Below are positions 15,183-23,417 of a stretch of DNA of 49,816 bases, in pieces. The notes below the pieces were generated by a model. The model was not told where the DNA came from, did no database searches, and saw nothing but the letters and a program-made list of their open reading frames with translations. Origin of the DNA: CALWRM01 sp050309765 (GTDB lineage: Bacteria > Bacillota > Clostridia > Christensenellales > UBA1750); NCBI GenBank assembly GCA_050309765.1, contig JBNRMU010000051.1, positions 1-49,816 of the forward strand, in the 5' to 3' direction. Position numbers and translations under genes: made by a program. The stretch's first letter is position 1, and each line of letters opens with the position of its first letter.

Positions 15183-16943
15183 TTAGTTCCTGTAGTTGGG
15201 AGCGCTCTCCTTGATCATCTGGGTGGCCAGCTCCTCATACTCGCGCAGAGGCAGATCGGCAAGCTTGCCAACAAACTCGTCCCAAACCTTGTCAAAGTCT
15301 TCGGGTTTGGCCATGGCCAGCTTGGGCACGTACTCCAAGGTGATCTCCAGAGCGGTCTCACCAGCGATCTTTCTGGGGTCGGAGGTGTCGATGCGCTGAC
15401 GGATGGACCAGCCGGGTTCGTGATCAGCATCATAAGAAGGATTGAACCAGCCTACGAAGGTGTCGTAGCCCCTGTCGGCATAGTGGGACAGGAACTCGAC
15501 TTCGTAAGGCTCGTAAGCGAGCTGGGCGTACTCGGGAGTGTTGGAAGGAGAAGCGATGGTCTTGCACTCGGGGAACTCCACCAGGTTGGGCCAGAAGTGG
15601 AACCAGCTCAGCTGGCTGATACCGGAGTTCTGGAGATATTCGACGTTGTTGTACTGCTTCCACTGCTCCTCGGTCTTGACGAGCTTGCCATCAGCATCGT
15701 AGTCCCAGTCGGTGCCCTGGATGCCCCAGCGCAGGACGATCTGGTTCTCTTCCTTGGCAAGGTCATCCCAGAACTGCGCAACACGGTCGGGATCCTTGCA
15801 GGATACGGTGATGGCGAAACCGGAACCGCCGCCGAACTGACGCGGGCCGCGATAACGCTCGGTGGTGACGCCGGGCAGAACCACGGGGAAAGCAACCAGC
15901 ATGCGGGAAGGATCGTTGGCCTCAAGGGCGTCCAAACCAACGGAGATCATGCTCCTCTGGTCATACAGACCGGAGATACGGCCGGAGCCGATCTTAGCCT
16001 GATACTGCTCGTCGGTCTGCATCCACATTTCGGGGTCGGCGATGCCCAGGTTCCACATGGTGTTCAGCATCTTGCAGAATTCCTTCTGGAAGTCCTGATC
16101 CATGATGATCTTGGCCTCGAGGGTGTCGGGATCAACGATGGTCAAACCGTCGTTCTGGTAGCCGACCAGGAAGCGGGAGCCGCCGTACTGGATAGCGGAA
16201 GCACGCCAGGCTTCGGAAGGCTCGGAAACGCCGATGGTGGGCTGGCCGTTGTAGGTGGGGTTCTTCTCGCAGTAGTCGATAATCAGCTGCTGCCACTCGT
16301 TAAAGTCCTTAACAACGGGATAGCCAGCCTGGGCCAGCAGATCCATGTTGAGGTAGTAACCAGCGGCGGGGTAGACGGAGTTCTCGGAGGCATGGTTGCC
16401 CAGCCAGTAGATCTCGCCGTCTTCCTGCGTCATCAGCTTCCTCTGGGAAGCGGTGTAGCAGGCGCCCAGGTTCGGCATGGTGTCCAGGTACTTGGTCAGG
16501 CCGATGAAAGCATCCGCGGCATAGAAGTCACCGGAAGCGTCGCCGGTGGTCATCATGTCGGGATACTCGCCGGCAGCGGTCAGCAGGGAAGCCTTCTGAC
16601 GAACGTCAGAACCGACCAGGTATTCGATCTCCAGGTCGACATTGGTCTTCTCGGCCAGGTACTGTCCAACGGGGGTGTCCTTCCAGGGATCCACCACGGT
16701 GGTGGCGGAGCTCATGTAGAGCATGGAGAACGTCGCGGGAGTCCTCTCCTCGCTGGCTTCTTCGACGGGAGCCTCGGCTTCTTCAGCGGGCTCGGTCGCA
16801 GTTTCAGCAGGAGTAGTGGTGGCGGACTCCGCAGGGGTGTTGTCCGCGGCGGGAGCCGGAGACTCTGCAGCAGGCGTACAGCCGACAAACAGAGAAAGCA
16901 CCAGCATCGCGATCAACACAAGAGACAAAATCTTGCGAGTCAT
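15183..16943 (-). CDS. Extracellular solute-binding lipoprotein of a CUT1 sugar importer (LplA-like)
   Basis: A 586-aa substrate-binding lipoprotein. A signal peptide (MTRKILSLVLIAMLVLSLFV) ends in a lipobox with Cys22, followed by an Ala/Pro/Glu/Thr-rich linker to about residue 67 that tethers the domain to the membrane. The mature domain is large, as in LplA/YtcQ-type family 1 binding proteins, and Trp/Tyr-rich near its C terminus (SWFHFWPNL, GWFNPSYDADHEPGW), which suits sugar binding. SD gaggagg. It is the first gene of the operon with two permeases. The substrate is probably an oligosaccharide, but this is inference. Confidence 0.92.
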   Translation of the reverse strand: MTRKILSLVLIAMLVLSLFVGCTPAAESPAPAADNTPAESATTTPAETATEPAEEAEAPVEEASEERTPATFSMLYMSSATTVVDPWKDTPVGQYLAEKTNVDLEIEYLVGSDVRQKASLLTAAGEYPDMMTTGDASGDFYAADAFIGLTKYLDTMPNLGACYTASQRKLMTQEDGEIYWLGNHASENSVYPAAGYYLNMDLLAQAGYPVVKDFNEWQQLIIDYCEKNPTYNGQPTIGVSEPSEAWRASAIQYGGSRFLVGYQNDGLTIVDPDTLEAKIIMDQDFQKEFCKMLNTMWNLGIADPEMWMQTDEQYQAKIGSGRISGLYDQRSMISVGLDALEANDPSRMLVAFPVVLPGVTTERYRGPRQFGGGSGFAITVSCKDPDRVAQFWDDLAKEENQIVLRWGIQGTDWDYDADGKLVKTEEQWKQYNNVEYLQNSGISQLSWFHFWPNLVEFPECKTIASPSNTPEYAQLAYEPYEVEFLSHYADRGYDTFVGWFNPSYDADHEPGWSIRQRIDTSDPRKIAGETALEITLEYVPKLAMAKPEDFDKVWDEFVGKLADLPLREYEELATQMIKESAPNYRN

Positions 16944-17113
16944 GGTTTACCTCCTCCTCATATTTACGTTTGCCTTTACAGTTGTCCAAGGGCAAATGCT
17001 TGGGGCAAACGATCGGGGTAAATATATTCAGAAGCAGCAAGATGCTTCCAAATAACGGGAAAAGAATAGAAAACCGGCGGTCTCGACCGATTCTGAAGGG
17101 AAAGGACCTGGAA

Positions 17114-17149
17114 CAAAAAACAACAGAATGTTGTTGGTCAAAAAACAAC
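17114..17149 (-). repeat. Direct repeat and hairpin in the importer leader
   Basis: On the minus strand GTTGTTTTTTG occurs twice with a 25-bp period. Between the copies AACAACA-ttc-TGTTGTT forms a 7-bp hairpin followed by T residues. This may be an operator pair or a weak attenuator. Confidence 0.5.
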
Positions 17150-17275
17150 GATGTGAAACATGTGTATGCGCACGGCAGGCCTGCCTGGCCGGATGCATCT
17201 CAAGGGAACACATTTGCGGATCTGCTGCTTCGTGCCTGCAATCCATTAGCAAAGATGCACAAAACTCTAAGCATT

Positions 17276-17304
17276 ATTGTATACACTTTTTCTTATTTTG
17301 ATAA
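17276..17304 (-). promoter_or_regulatory. Candidate promoter of the sugar importer operon
   Basis: Minus strand: -35 TTATCA (17299-17304), 17-bp A-rich spacer, -10 TACAAT (17276-17281). The weak -35 fits an activator-dependent promoter. Confidence 0.45.
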
Positions 17305-17673
17305 GTAACTGTAAGCGATAAAACACTCACTGACAGCGAAATATAAATAGAAATGAAAAAAGACTGCACCACCTAACAAGAAGGAAAAAACATTGCACAA
17401 AAGGCTTTTTTTCCATAGTAGCAAGTATTTGCTATGGGAAGCACACAATAATAACGACCGGAAGGCATTGTATGGAAGTTGGATACACAAACAGGGTCAA
17501 GCCGCGGGCGCACCAAAGATGCGTGTGCCCCGGTGTGCCGTACCGCCTACGCAGAGACTGCTTCGACGGATGTCCTTCCGGTATCGCACAGGACGTACTG
17601 CACATCGGAAACAAGTTGTAGAAATTTATAATTTTATTGAAATGGAAGGCGGTCGCGAATATGCTTGATGCAT

Positions 17674-17716
17674 AAAAAACGGCCTGCGGCAGGAGAACCT
17701 GCAACAAGCCGTTTTT
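17674..17716 (-). terminator. Terminator of rpmF
   Basis: A 19-bp stem with one mismatch and two wobbles, loop ttct, is followed on the minus strand by a T-run. It starts 71 bp after the rpmF stop. Confidence 0.9.
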
Positions 17717-17786
17717 GTACCGTGTTGTCCGCCGGAAAGCAAACGAAGGATTTGCTCAGGCAGAAAGGGTTTTGCCCGAAAAAGGA

Positions 17787-17978
17787 TCAGGCGTTCTTTT
17801 CATCCGCGATCTGGATGACCTGCTTGCCGTCGTAGTAGCCGCACTTTTTGCAAACGCGGTGGGACAGCTTCATCGCGTGGCACTGGGGGCACTCGGCGAT
17901 GCCGGGCAGGGACAGGCGCCAATTGGCGCGGCGGGTATGCTTACGCTGCTTGGAGATTTTTCCCTTAGGGGTTGCCAT
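17787..17978 (-). CDS. rpmF: 50S ribosomal protein L32
   Basis: A 63-aa basic large-subunit protein beginning MATPKGKISKQRKHTRRANW, the L32 signature. Four cysteines (C30, C33, C43, C46) form a zinc ribbon, the zinc-dependent version of L32. The start at 17978 follows aaaggagg; an in-frame ATG further upstream is ignored because it lies in the leader and would add non-L32 residues. It lies 153 bp downstream of yceD, as is common across bacteria, and is terminated at 17674-17716. Confidence 0.97.
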   Translation of the reverse strand: MATPKGKISKQRKHTRRANWRLSLPGIAECPQCHAMKLSHRVCKKCGYYDGKQVIQIADEKNA

Positions 17979-18000
17979 CTGAAACACACCTCCTTTTCTT

Positions 18001-18056
18001 GGTGTAAATCCGTTTGTCCGCATCAAGCTGTTGGTGCGCCAAAGAGGCTTTACACC
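18001..18056 (-). promoter_or_regulatory. Inverted repeat in the rpmF leader
   Basis: Arms GGTGTAAA and TTTACACC enclose 40 nt in the yceD-rpmF spacer and end a few bases before the rpmF SD. The resulting stem could control L32 translation; no protein binding site is proven. Confidence 0.4.
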
Positions 18057-18131
18057 GTGCGTTTCGCTGAGCACTCGATGCTTGCGGGATTGATGATACG
18101 GGTTAATATATGGAACATTCCCCGGCCGCGT

Positions 18132-18647
18132 CTATTCGGCCGTTTCGTCCTCCTCCAGCTTCAGGGCGCCGAGCGCCGCAAAAGCGGGGTTGACAGGGGT
18201 GAGATCGCAGTTGCAGGGCCCCTCGTTCAGGTCCTTGCCGCACTTGGGGCAAAGACCCTTGCAGGTATCCTTGCAGAGGATCTGCGTGGGCATGTTCATG
18301 ACCAGGTTGCCCAGGACCATCTGGTCCAGATCGACGGCGGAGGATTCGTACAGGAAAGCGTCCGGCTCATCCTCATCCGCTTCGCGCAGATACTTTTCGG
18401 TGAAGGGGATCGAAAGCGTGAAGAACGCATCGCCCAGGCAGCGCACACAAGTGGAGCGCATGGATGCGACGATGGTGCCTTCCAGCGTGATCCTGTCCTC
18501 GATGCCCATCATTTGACCGGAAACGTGCACATCCCTGGTAAAGGAGATGTCGTCGCCGCGAAACTCGATGGGATCCATGGGCATATCCACGGCAAAGGGA
18601 AGACTCTCGCCCTGCTGCTGCAGGGCCCTCTGTACGGATAAGAGCAT
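18132..18647 (-). CDS. yceD: YceD family protein (DUF177)
   Basis: A 171-aa protein of the YceD/YlbN family. Members are linked to 23S rRNA accumulation and are encoded next to rpmF in many bacteria, as here. The central CVRC (C67, C70) and the C-terminal cluster CKDTCKGLCPKCGKDL (C125 to C136) with CNC nearby suggest a zinc-binding tail, typical of Gram-positive versions. It is transcribed from a near-perfect promoter at 18678-18706 and is cotranscribed with rpmF, as no terminator separates them. The start codon follows gtgaggg. Confidence 0.93.
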   Translation of the reverse strand: MLLSVQRALQQQGESLPFAVDMPMDPIEFRGDDISFTRDVHVSGQMMGIEDRITLEGTIVASMRSTCVRCLGDAFFTLSIPFTEKYLREADEDEPDAFLYESSAVDLDQMVLGNLVMNMPTQILCKDTCKGLCPKCGKDLNEGPCNCDLTPVNPAFAALGALKLEEDETAE

Positions 18648-18677
18648 ACCTGTACCCTCACTTCGTCACGTCTCACT

Positions 18678-18706
18678 ATTATAGGCATGCAGGGCCCAAA
18701 AGTCAA
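18678..18706 (-). promoter_or_regulatory. Strong promoter of yceD-rpmF
   Basis: Minus strand: -35 TTGACT (18701-18706), 17-bp spacer, -10 TATAAT (18678-18683). This is the closest match to consensus in the window, fitting a ribosomal protein operon. Confidence 0.88.
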
Positions 18707-18744
18707 ACAGATTTTTTGTTACAGCAGCCTGCACAACGCGTTTT

Positions 18745-19938
18745 TCAGCGGCAAAGCTCCTGCGTATCGCGCGCGATGGCCAGCTCCTCGTTGGTGGAGA
18801 CGACCAGCACCTTGACCTTGCTGTCGGGGGTGGAGATGACGCCGTTGCCGCGGGTGGCGGCGTTGGCCTTTTCGTCCAGCTCCACGCCGAGGAAACCGAG
18901 TTTGGACAGCACGTCCGCGCGGACCTGCGTGTCGTTCTCGCCGATGCCGCCGGTGAAGGCGATGGCGTCCACGCCGCCCATGGCCGCCGCATAGGCGCCG
19001 ATGTACTTGCGCAGGCGGTAGCACAGCATTTCGATGGCGAGCTTGGCGCGCTCATTGCCCTCTTCCGCGGCCTTGGTGGTATCGCGCATATCGGAGGAAA
19101 CACCGGAAATGCCGAGCAGACCGGACTTCTTATTGAGGATGTTCAGCATCTCGTCGATGTTCAAACCCTCGATGTTCATCACATACTGCAGCACGGCGGG
19201 GTCCACATCGCCGGAGCGGGTGCCCATGACCATGCCTTCCAGCGGAGTGATGCCCATGGAGGTATCCGCGCACTTGCCATCCACCACGGCGGACAGGGAG
19301 GAGCCGTTGCCGAGGTGGCAGACGATCAGGCGCAGGCCCTTGCCGCCCTCATAGCCCAGGCGCTTGGCCGCCTCGGCGGAAACAAAGCGGTGGGAGGTGC
19401 CGTGGAAGCCGTAGCGGCGCACCTTGTACTTCTCGTAATATTCGTAGGGCACGGCGTACATATACGCGTAGTCGGGCATGGTCTGATGGAAAGCGGTATC
19501 GAACACCGCCACGTTGGGCTTGCCGGGCATCAGTTTTTCGCAGACCTCGATGCCGGCCAGGTTGGCGGGGTTGTGCAGGGGGCCGAGCACGAAGTTGTCA
19601 CGGATGGCCTTTTTGACGGGGCCGTCCACCACGGTGGACTTGGTGAAGTCAGCGCCGCCGTGCAGCACCCTGTGGCCGATGGCGTCGATGGAGGACAGAT
19701 CGGGGATGACGCCCTTTTCGGGGTCGGTCAAAAGCTTTACCACGAACTCCATGGCGGCGGTGTGGTCGGGAACGGGCGCCTCGATGGCGATGGGGCCCTT
19801 ATCGGACTTCTGCGAAACAGCGCCCATCGGCAGGCCGATGCGCTCCACCTGGCCCTTGGCCAGAACGGACTCGTCGTCCATATTGAAAAGCTGGTATTTC
19901 AGCGAAGAGCTGCCCGCGTTGATAACCAGGATATTCAT
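18745..19938 (-). CDS. ackA: Acetate kinase
   Basis: A 397-aa cytosolic enzyme that converts acetyl phosphate and ADP to acetate and ATP, the energy-yielding end of acetate fermentation. Diagnostic segments are INAGSSSLKY with N7 near the start, IGHRVLHGG, FDTAFHQTMP, YGFHGTSHR, CHLGNGSS and FTGGIGEN, all features of the ASKHA fold active site. Length is normal. SD aggagg. It starts 23 bp after pta and is cotranscribed with it. I found no clear terminator in the 97 bp before yceD, so some read-through is possible. Confidence 0.98.
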   Translation of the reverse strand: MNILVINAGSSSLKYQLFNMDDESVLAKGQVERIGLPMGAVSQKSDKGPIAIEAPVPDHTAAMEFVVKLLTDPEKGVIPDLSSIDAIGHRVLHGGADFTKSTVVDGPVKKAIRDNFVLGPLHNPANLAGIEVCEKLMPGKPNVAVFDTAFHQTMPDYAYMYAVPYEYYEKYKVRRYGFHGTSHRFVSAEAAKRLGYEGGKGLRLIVCHLGNGSSLSAVVDGKCADTSMGITPLEGMVMGTRSGDVDPAVLQYVMNIEGLNIDEMLNILNKKSGLLGISGVSSDMRDTTKAAEEGNERAKLAIEMLCYRLRKYIGAYAAAMGGVDAIAFTGGIGENDTQVRADVLSKLGFLGVELDEKANAATRGNGVISTPDSKVKVLVVSTNEELAIARDTQELCR

Positions 19939-19961
19939 ACCTGTTGCTTCCTCCTATATTT

Positions 19962-20951
19962 TTATTCGTTCTGCGCCTGCACGGCGGTCAGCGCGCACAG
20001 GGAAACGATGTCGTCGCTGGAGCAGCCGCGGCTCAGGTCGTTCACGGGACGGGCCAGGCCCTGCATCACGGGGCCGATGGCGGTGGCGCCGGCCAGACGC
20101 TGCACGAGCTTATAGCCGATGTTGCCGGCTTCCAGGCTGGGGAAGATGAGCACGTTGGCCTTGCCCGCGACCTTGGAGCCGGGGGACTTGAGCTGGCCGA
20201 CCTTTTCGACCAGGGCGGCGTCGGCCTGCAGCTCGCCGTCGACATTCAGCTCGGGAGCCAGCTGCTTGACCAGCTCCGTGGCCTCGCGGACCTTGTCCAC
20301 CATATCGCCCTTGCCGGAACCCTTGGTGGAGAAGGAGAGCATGGCGACCTTGGGCTCGGCGATCTCGGCGATGGACTTGGCGGTCTCGGCGGAAGCGATG
20401 GCGATGGCGGCCAGCTGCTGCGCGTCGGGCTCGATGTTCACGGCACAGTCGGCAAAGATCATGACGCCGTCCTGGCCGTAGCTCTTATCGGGGCACTCCA
20501 TCACAAAGCAGGAAGAAGCGGTGGTCACGCCCTTTTTGGTCTTGATGATCTGAAGCGCGGGCCTGAGGGTATCGGCGGTGGAATGGATGGCGCCGGAAAC
20601 CATGCCGTCGGCCTCGTTCATCTTCATCATCATGGTGCCGAAGAAGGTCTCCTCCTGCATCTGCTGCAGGGCCTTTTCCGGGGTCATACCCTTGGCCTTG
20701 CGCAGCTCGTACAGCATGTCGGCATAAGCCTGGAGCTTGTCGCTTTTCTTGGGATCGATGATGGTGGCGCCGGTGAGGTCCTCGCCGTAGGAGCGGATCT
20801 TTTCCTCGTCGCCCAGCAGGATCAGGTCGCAGATACCTTCCTTCAAAAGAACGGCCGCGGCCTTAACGGTGCGCTCCTCCGCACCCTCGGGCAGCACGAT
20901 GCGCTTTTTGTCAACCTTTGCCTTTGCCTTGATGCGATCCATCAAACTCAT
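19962..20951 (-). CDS. pta: Phosphate acetyltransferase
   Basis: A 329-aa enzyme exchanging the CoA of acetyl-CoA for phosphate to give acetyl phosphate, the substrate of AckA. This is the short form without the N-terminal regulatory domains found in enteric Pta. Seen: IVLPEGAEERTVKAA near the start, AIHSTADTLRPALQII, and the family end ANVLIFPSLEAGNIGYKLVQ with GPVMQGLARPVNDLSRG. SD aaggagg. It is the first gene of pta-ackA and diverges from tmcAL across a 159-bp spacer with paired inverted repeats. Confidence 0.97.
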   Translation of the reverse strand: MSLMDRIKAKAKVDKKRIVLPEGAEERTVKAAAVLLKEGICDLILLGDEEKIRSYGEDLTGATIIDPKKSDKLQAYADMLYELRKAKGMTPEKALQQMQEETFFGTMMMKMNEADGMVSGAIHSTADTLRPALQIIKTKKGVTTASSCFVMECPDKSYGQDGVMIFADCAVNIEPDAQQLAAIAIASAETAKSIAEIAEPKVAMLSFSTKGSGKGDMVDKVREATELVKQLAPELNVDGELQADAALVEKVGQLKSPGSKVAGKANVLIFPSLEAGNIGYKLVQRLAGATAIGPVMQGLARPVNDLSRGCSSDDIVSLCALTAVQAQNE

Positions 20952-20976
20952 TTACGTTTCCTCCTTAAGTTATGTG

Positions 20977-21078
20977 GTATACTGTACCTGGGCCTGCGCG
21001 GCCGCGGGCGTGTTTCAAGCGCTGCGCCGCAAAATGCGCGGACACTGCGCCGCATTGTCCCAAACAGATACAGTATAC
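20977..21078. promoter_or_regulatory. Divergent control region of pta-ackA and tmcAL
   Basis: GTATACTGTA (20977-20986) and its reverse complement TACAGTATAC (21069-21078) flank a GC-rich centre containing the direct repeat CTGCGCCGCA (21022-21031, 21045-21054). Each 10-mer lies about 25-32 bp upstream of one start codon in the same relative orientation. They could be -10 elements, but no good -35 is spaced from them, or operator halves. Confidence 0.45.
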
Positions 21079-21110
21079 AGAAAAATCAACCGTTTGAAAA
21101 GGAGAATTTG

Positions 21111-22253
21111 ATGAAGGTTTGCGCAATCCTGTGTGAATACAACCCCCTGCATCGGGGCCATGCCTACCAGATCGCGCAGGCCAGGGTCAAAAGCTGTGCG
21201 GACTATGTCGTGTGCCTGATGAGCGGGCCGTTCGTGCAGCGGGGCGAACCGGCCGTTGCGGACAAGTGGACGCGTACGCAGGCGGCCCTTATGGCCGGCG
21301 TCGACCTTGTGATAGAGCTTCCGTCCCTGTTTGCCCTGCGCGCGGCGCAGGATTTCGCCTTCGGCGGAATGAGCCTGATGCACAGCCTGTCCGTGGTGAC
21401 GCATGTGAGCTTTGGCGCGGAAACGGGCGAGCTGGAAAAGCTGCTGCCCCTGCTGCAGCCGGAAACGGAGCAGCAATCCGCCAGGCTGTACAGGGCGCTG
21501 AAAGACGGCAACAGCTATCCGCGTGCTGTCGCCATCTCCCGCGCGCAGGCTTTGGAGCGCAACGACCTGCTGGCCGTGGAATATCTGCGCGCGCTGAAAA
21601 AGCTCGAAAGTCCGATCGAGCCCGTGTGCATCCCGCGCTTGAGCGAAGGGAAGGGCGGCTGCTCGTCCTCGCAGATACGCAGCCTGCTGCAGACGGATGT
21701 AGAAGCAGCCCTTGCTCTCTGCCCGGAGGAATCCGCGGCGCTCACCCGCGAGGCGCTTTTGCGCCAGGACGGAGCGGCGCAGATGGAGAACATCGAGGCG
21801 CTTTTGCTCAACAATCTGCGCCGTCTGGACGCCGCGGCCCTTTCCGCTTGCCCGGGCATGGACGAGGGCCTGGAAAACCGCGTGCTTGCCGCCGCGCAGC
21901 AGGCGAGCGATTTAAACGAGCTGCTTTCCCTCATCAAAACCAAGCGCTACACCATGGCGCGCATCAAGCGCGGCCTTTTGCACGCGCTGCTTGGCAACAC
22001 AAAACAGCTTTTGCGGGAACATCCCGCGCCGGAGTTTGCCCGCGTGCTGGGCTTTCGCGAAAGCGCGCTGCCGCTTTTGCAGGAACTGGGGCGCAGTTCC
22101 CGCGTGCCGCTCATCCTGCGGCCGGCAAAGTGGAAGAAGGACCCCCTGTACCGGCGCGAGCTGGCGGCCCAGGACCTGTGGGGCCTTTGCCAAGGCGACC
22201 CGGCCTTCCGGCGGGCGGGCAGCGATCTTACGCAGCCGCTGGTGAAGCTTTAG
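21111..22253 (+). CDS. tmcAL: tRNA(Met) cytidine acetate ligase
   Basis: A 380-aa protein of the YlbM/TmcAL family. It activates acetate with ATP and makes N4-acetylcytidine at the wobble base of elongator tRNA-Met. The N-terminal nucleotidyltransferase motif is EYNPLHRGHAYQ (H14, H17), followed by MSGPFVQRGEPAV, and a second nucleotide-binding site is GGCSSSQIRSLL. Length fits the family. The ATG at 21111 follows aaggag; the longer upstream frame crosses the divergent control region and is not real. Its neighbours pta and ackA make and use acetate. In Bacillus it lies with ylbK, ylbN and rpmF, and homologues of all of these are in this segment. Confidence 0.93.
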   Translation: MKVCAILCEYNPLHRGHAYQIAQARVKSCADYVVCLMSGPFVQRGEPAVADKWTRTQAALMAGVDLVIELPSLFALRAAQDFAFGGMSLMHSLSVVTHVSFGAETGELEKLLPLLQPETEQQSARLYRALKDGNSYPRAVAISRAQALERNDLLAVEYLRALKKLESPIEPVCIPRLSEGKGGCSSSQIRSLLQTDVEAALALCPEESAALTREALLRQDGAAQMENIEALLLNNLRRLDAAALSACPGMDEGLENRVLAAAQQASDLNELLSLIKTKRYTMARIKRGLLHALLGNTKQLLREHPAPEFARVLGFRESALPLLQELGRSSRVPLILRPAKWKKDPLYRRELAAQDLWGLCQGDPAFRRAGSDLTQPLVKL

Positions 22254-22310
22254 AACAAGGGTGCGCGGAAACATCCCGATGCAATAAAAACTTCAAGGAG
22301 GAAACAAAGG

Positions 22311-22679
22311 ATGAGCGGGATCAAGCGATACGAGATCCACGAGGAATGGGCCCATTCCGGTATCGTGAAGGCGGGCGACTACTGCTTTTTGAGCTACTGC
22401 GTGGGCAATATCGGCGGCAGCGTCGAGGAGCAGATCAACGGCGCCTTCGACAACATGGAGGAGAGGCTGGCGCTGGTCGGGCTCACGCTGGAAAACGTCG
22501 TGCAGATGGACTGCCTGTTCCGGGACGTGTGGAACATCCCTGTGATGGAAAAGGTCATCAAAGAGCGCTTCCACGGCAAATACCCCGCCCGCAAATCCAT
22601 CCAGACCAACTTCGCGCACGTGGGCGGTGGGGACGGCCTGCAGTTCCAGGCGGATGCCGTGGCGTACTGCGGATCATGA
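22311..22679 (+). CDS. RidA/YjgF family protein
   Basis: A 122-aa protein of the RidA family; characterised members deaminate reactive enamine/imine intermediates of PLP enzymes. The C-terminal pattern YPARKSIQTNFAH with R94 keeps the arginine that binds the substrate carboxylate, and the strand GGDGLQFQADAVAY is typical. It lies 57 bp after tmcAL with a strong aaggagg. Its stop overlaps a possible start (ATGA at 22676) of the next gene. The specific substrate is unknown, and some family members lack deaminase activity. Confidence 0.9.
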   Translation: MSGIKRYEIHEEWAHSGIVKAGDYCFLSYCVGNIGGSVEEQINGAFDNMEERLALVGLTLENVVQMDCLFRDVWNIPVMEKVIKERFHGKYPARKSIQTNFAHVGGGDGLQFQADAVAYCGS

Positions 22680-22759
22680 CCGGAAGGCACCATCTACCGG
22701 TATCTTTTGCGGCAGATGCGCCTGAGCCCAAAGAAAACGAATCGGGATTTGAGGAGAGA

Positions 22760-23401
22760 ATGGATTTAAGCGAAGCGGAGTTGTACAAAGAGCTGGGAGC
22801 TTTGACAAAGGAAAGAGATAGGTGGGAGGAAAACATCCCATACGTTTCCTCTCTTCTTGCCCATGAATCGGTCAAAATACGGGCCAAGGCGCTTTGGCTG
22901 TTGGGGGAGATGGGCCTTTTGTACCCTTTGGCGGCGCAAAGCGCGGTGGCCCAAATCGCCGCTTTTCTGGACAGCCCTGCGCCGCTTTTGCGGGAGCGGG
23001 CGCTGAACGCCCTGGGCAGGATCGGGCGGGGCAGCTTCCCTGTGATCGAACCGTATTGGCCGAGCCTGTTTCGCTTTGCCTGCGATGAGGAGGCAAAGGT
23101 CCGGCTGAGTTTTATTTGGGCGGCGGAAAACATCGCCATAAACACGCCCGATGTGCATGAAAAGCATATGTGCATATTTGCACAGCTTCTGCACGATGCA
23201 AACGACAGGGTGCGGATGGAGGCACCGGAAATCTTTCGCGTGCTCGGCAAACGCAGGCCGGAGTTTGTTTTGCCTTTTGTGGATAAGTTGCAAAGGATAT
23301 CGGAAACCGACGAGAATCGTGTCGTAAGGATCCACTGCCTGGGCGCGATCCGGGCCGCGGTATCGGAACGGGCGAATCCCGCCTGTCTCAGCGATAATTG
23401 A
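22760..23401 (+). CDS. HEAT-repeat protein
   Basis: A 213-aa all-helical protein. Five degenerate HEAT/ARM units can be seen at about 30-55, 62-95, 100-130, 137-165 and 167-200, for example VKIRAKALWLLGEMG and LLRERALNALGRIG. Such scaffolds bind proteins; no catalytic motif is present. I chose the ATG at 22760 (gaggag upstream, short spacing, protein-like N terminus). The alternative ATG at 22676 overlaps the RidA stop and would add 28 residues of low-quality sequence. It is the last gene before a convergent terminator. Function unknown. Confidence 0.8.
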   Translation: MDLSEAELYKELGALTKERDRWEENIPYVSSLLAHESVKIRAKALWLLGEMGLLYPLAAQSAVAQIAAFLDSPAPLLRERALNALGRIGRGSFPVIEPYWPSLFRFACDEEAKVRLSFIWAAENIAINTPDVHEKHMCIFAQLLHDANDRVRMEAPEIFRVLGKRRPEFVLPFVDKLQRISETDENRVVRIHCLGAIRAAVSERANPACLSDN

Positions 23402-23417
23402 AATAGGGAAATACAAA

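Larger units (their letters stand above)
16944..17673. other. Non-coding region upstream of the sugar importer operon
   Basis: About 730 bp holds no gene I can support; the short frames present lack ribosome binding sites and protein-like composition. It contains a candidate promoter for the importer (17276-17304), a leader of roughly 330 nt with a repeated GTTGTTTTTTG and a hairpin (17114-17149), a 12-bp palindrome GGCAGGCCTGCC (17174-17185), and further upstream an imperfect hairpin at 17413-17437. A small RNA or a regulator-binding region is possible. I recognise no known RNA family in it. Confidence 0.6.

Noticed and set aside
15420..17021. A long Gly/Val/His-rich reading frame opposite the solute-binding protein
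   Set aside because: It is antisense to a clear lipoprotein gene with signal peptide and SD; its composition is typical of antisense frames in GC-rich genes.
17393..17668. A 91-codon frame in the non-coding region
   Set aside because: No ribosome binding site, no recognisable protein pattern, and the opposite strand is equally open.
17432..17707. A known structured RNA (6S, SRP, tmRNA or RNase P) in the non-coding region
   Set aside because: None of the conserved cores of these RNAs could be recognised by eye.
19944..21110. A 769-residue protein with a Gly/His-rich N-terminal half fused to TmcAL
   Set aside because: The extra part is antisense to pta and crosses the divergent control region.
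21212..22675. A 729-residue protein ending in HEAT repeats
   Set aside because: Its first two thirds are an out-of-frame reading of tmcAL and ridA with Arg/Ala-rich composition.
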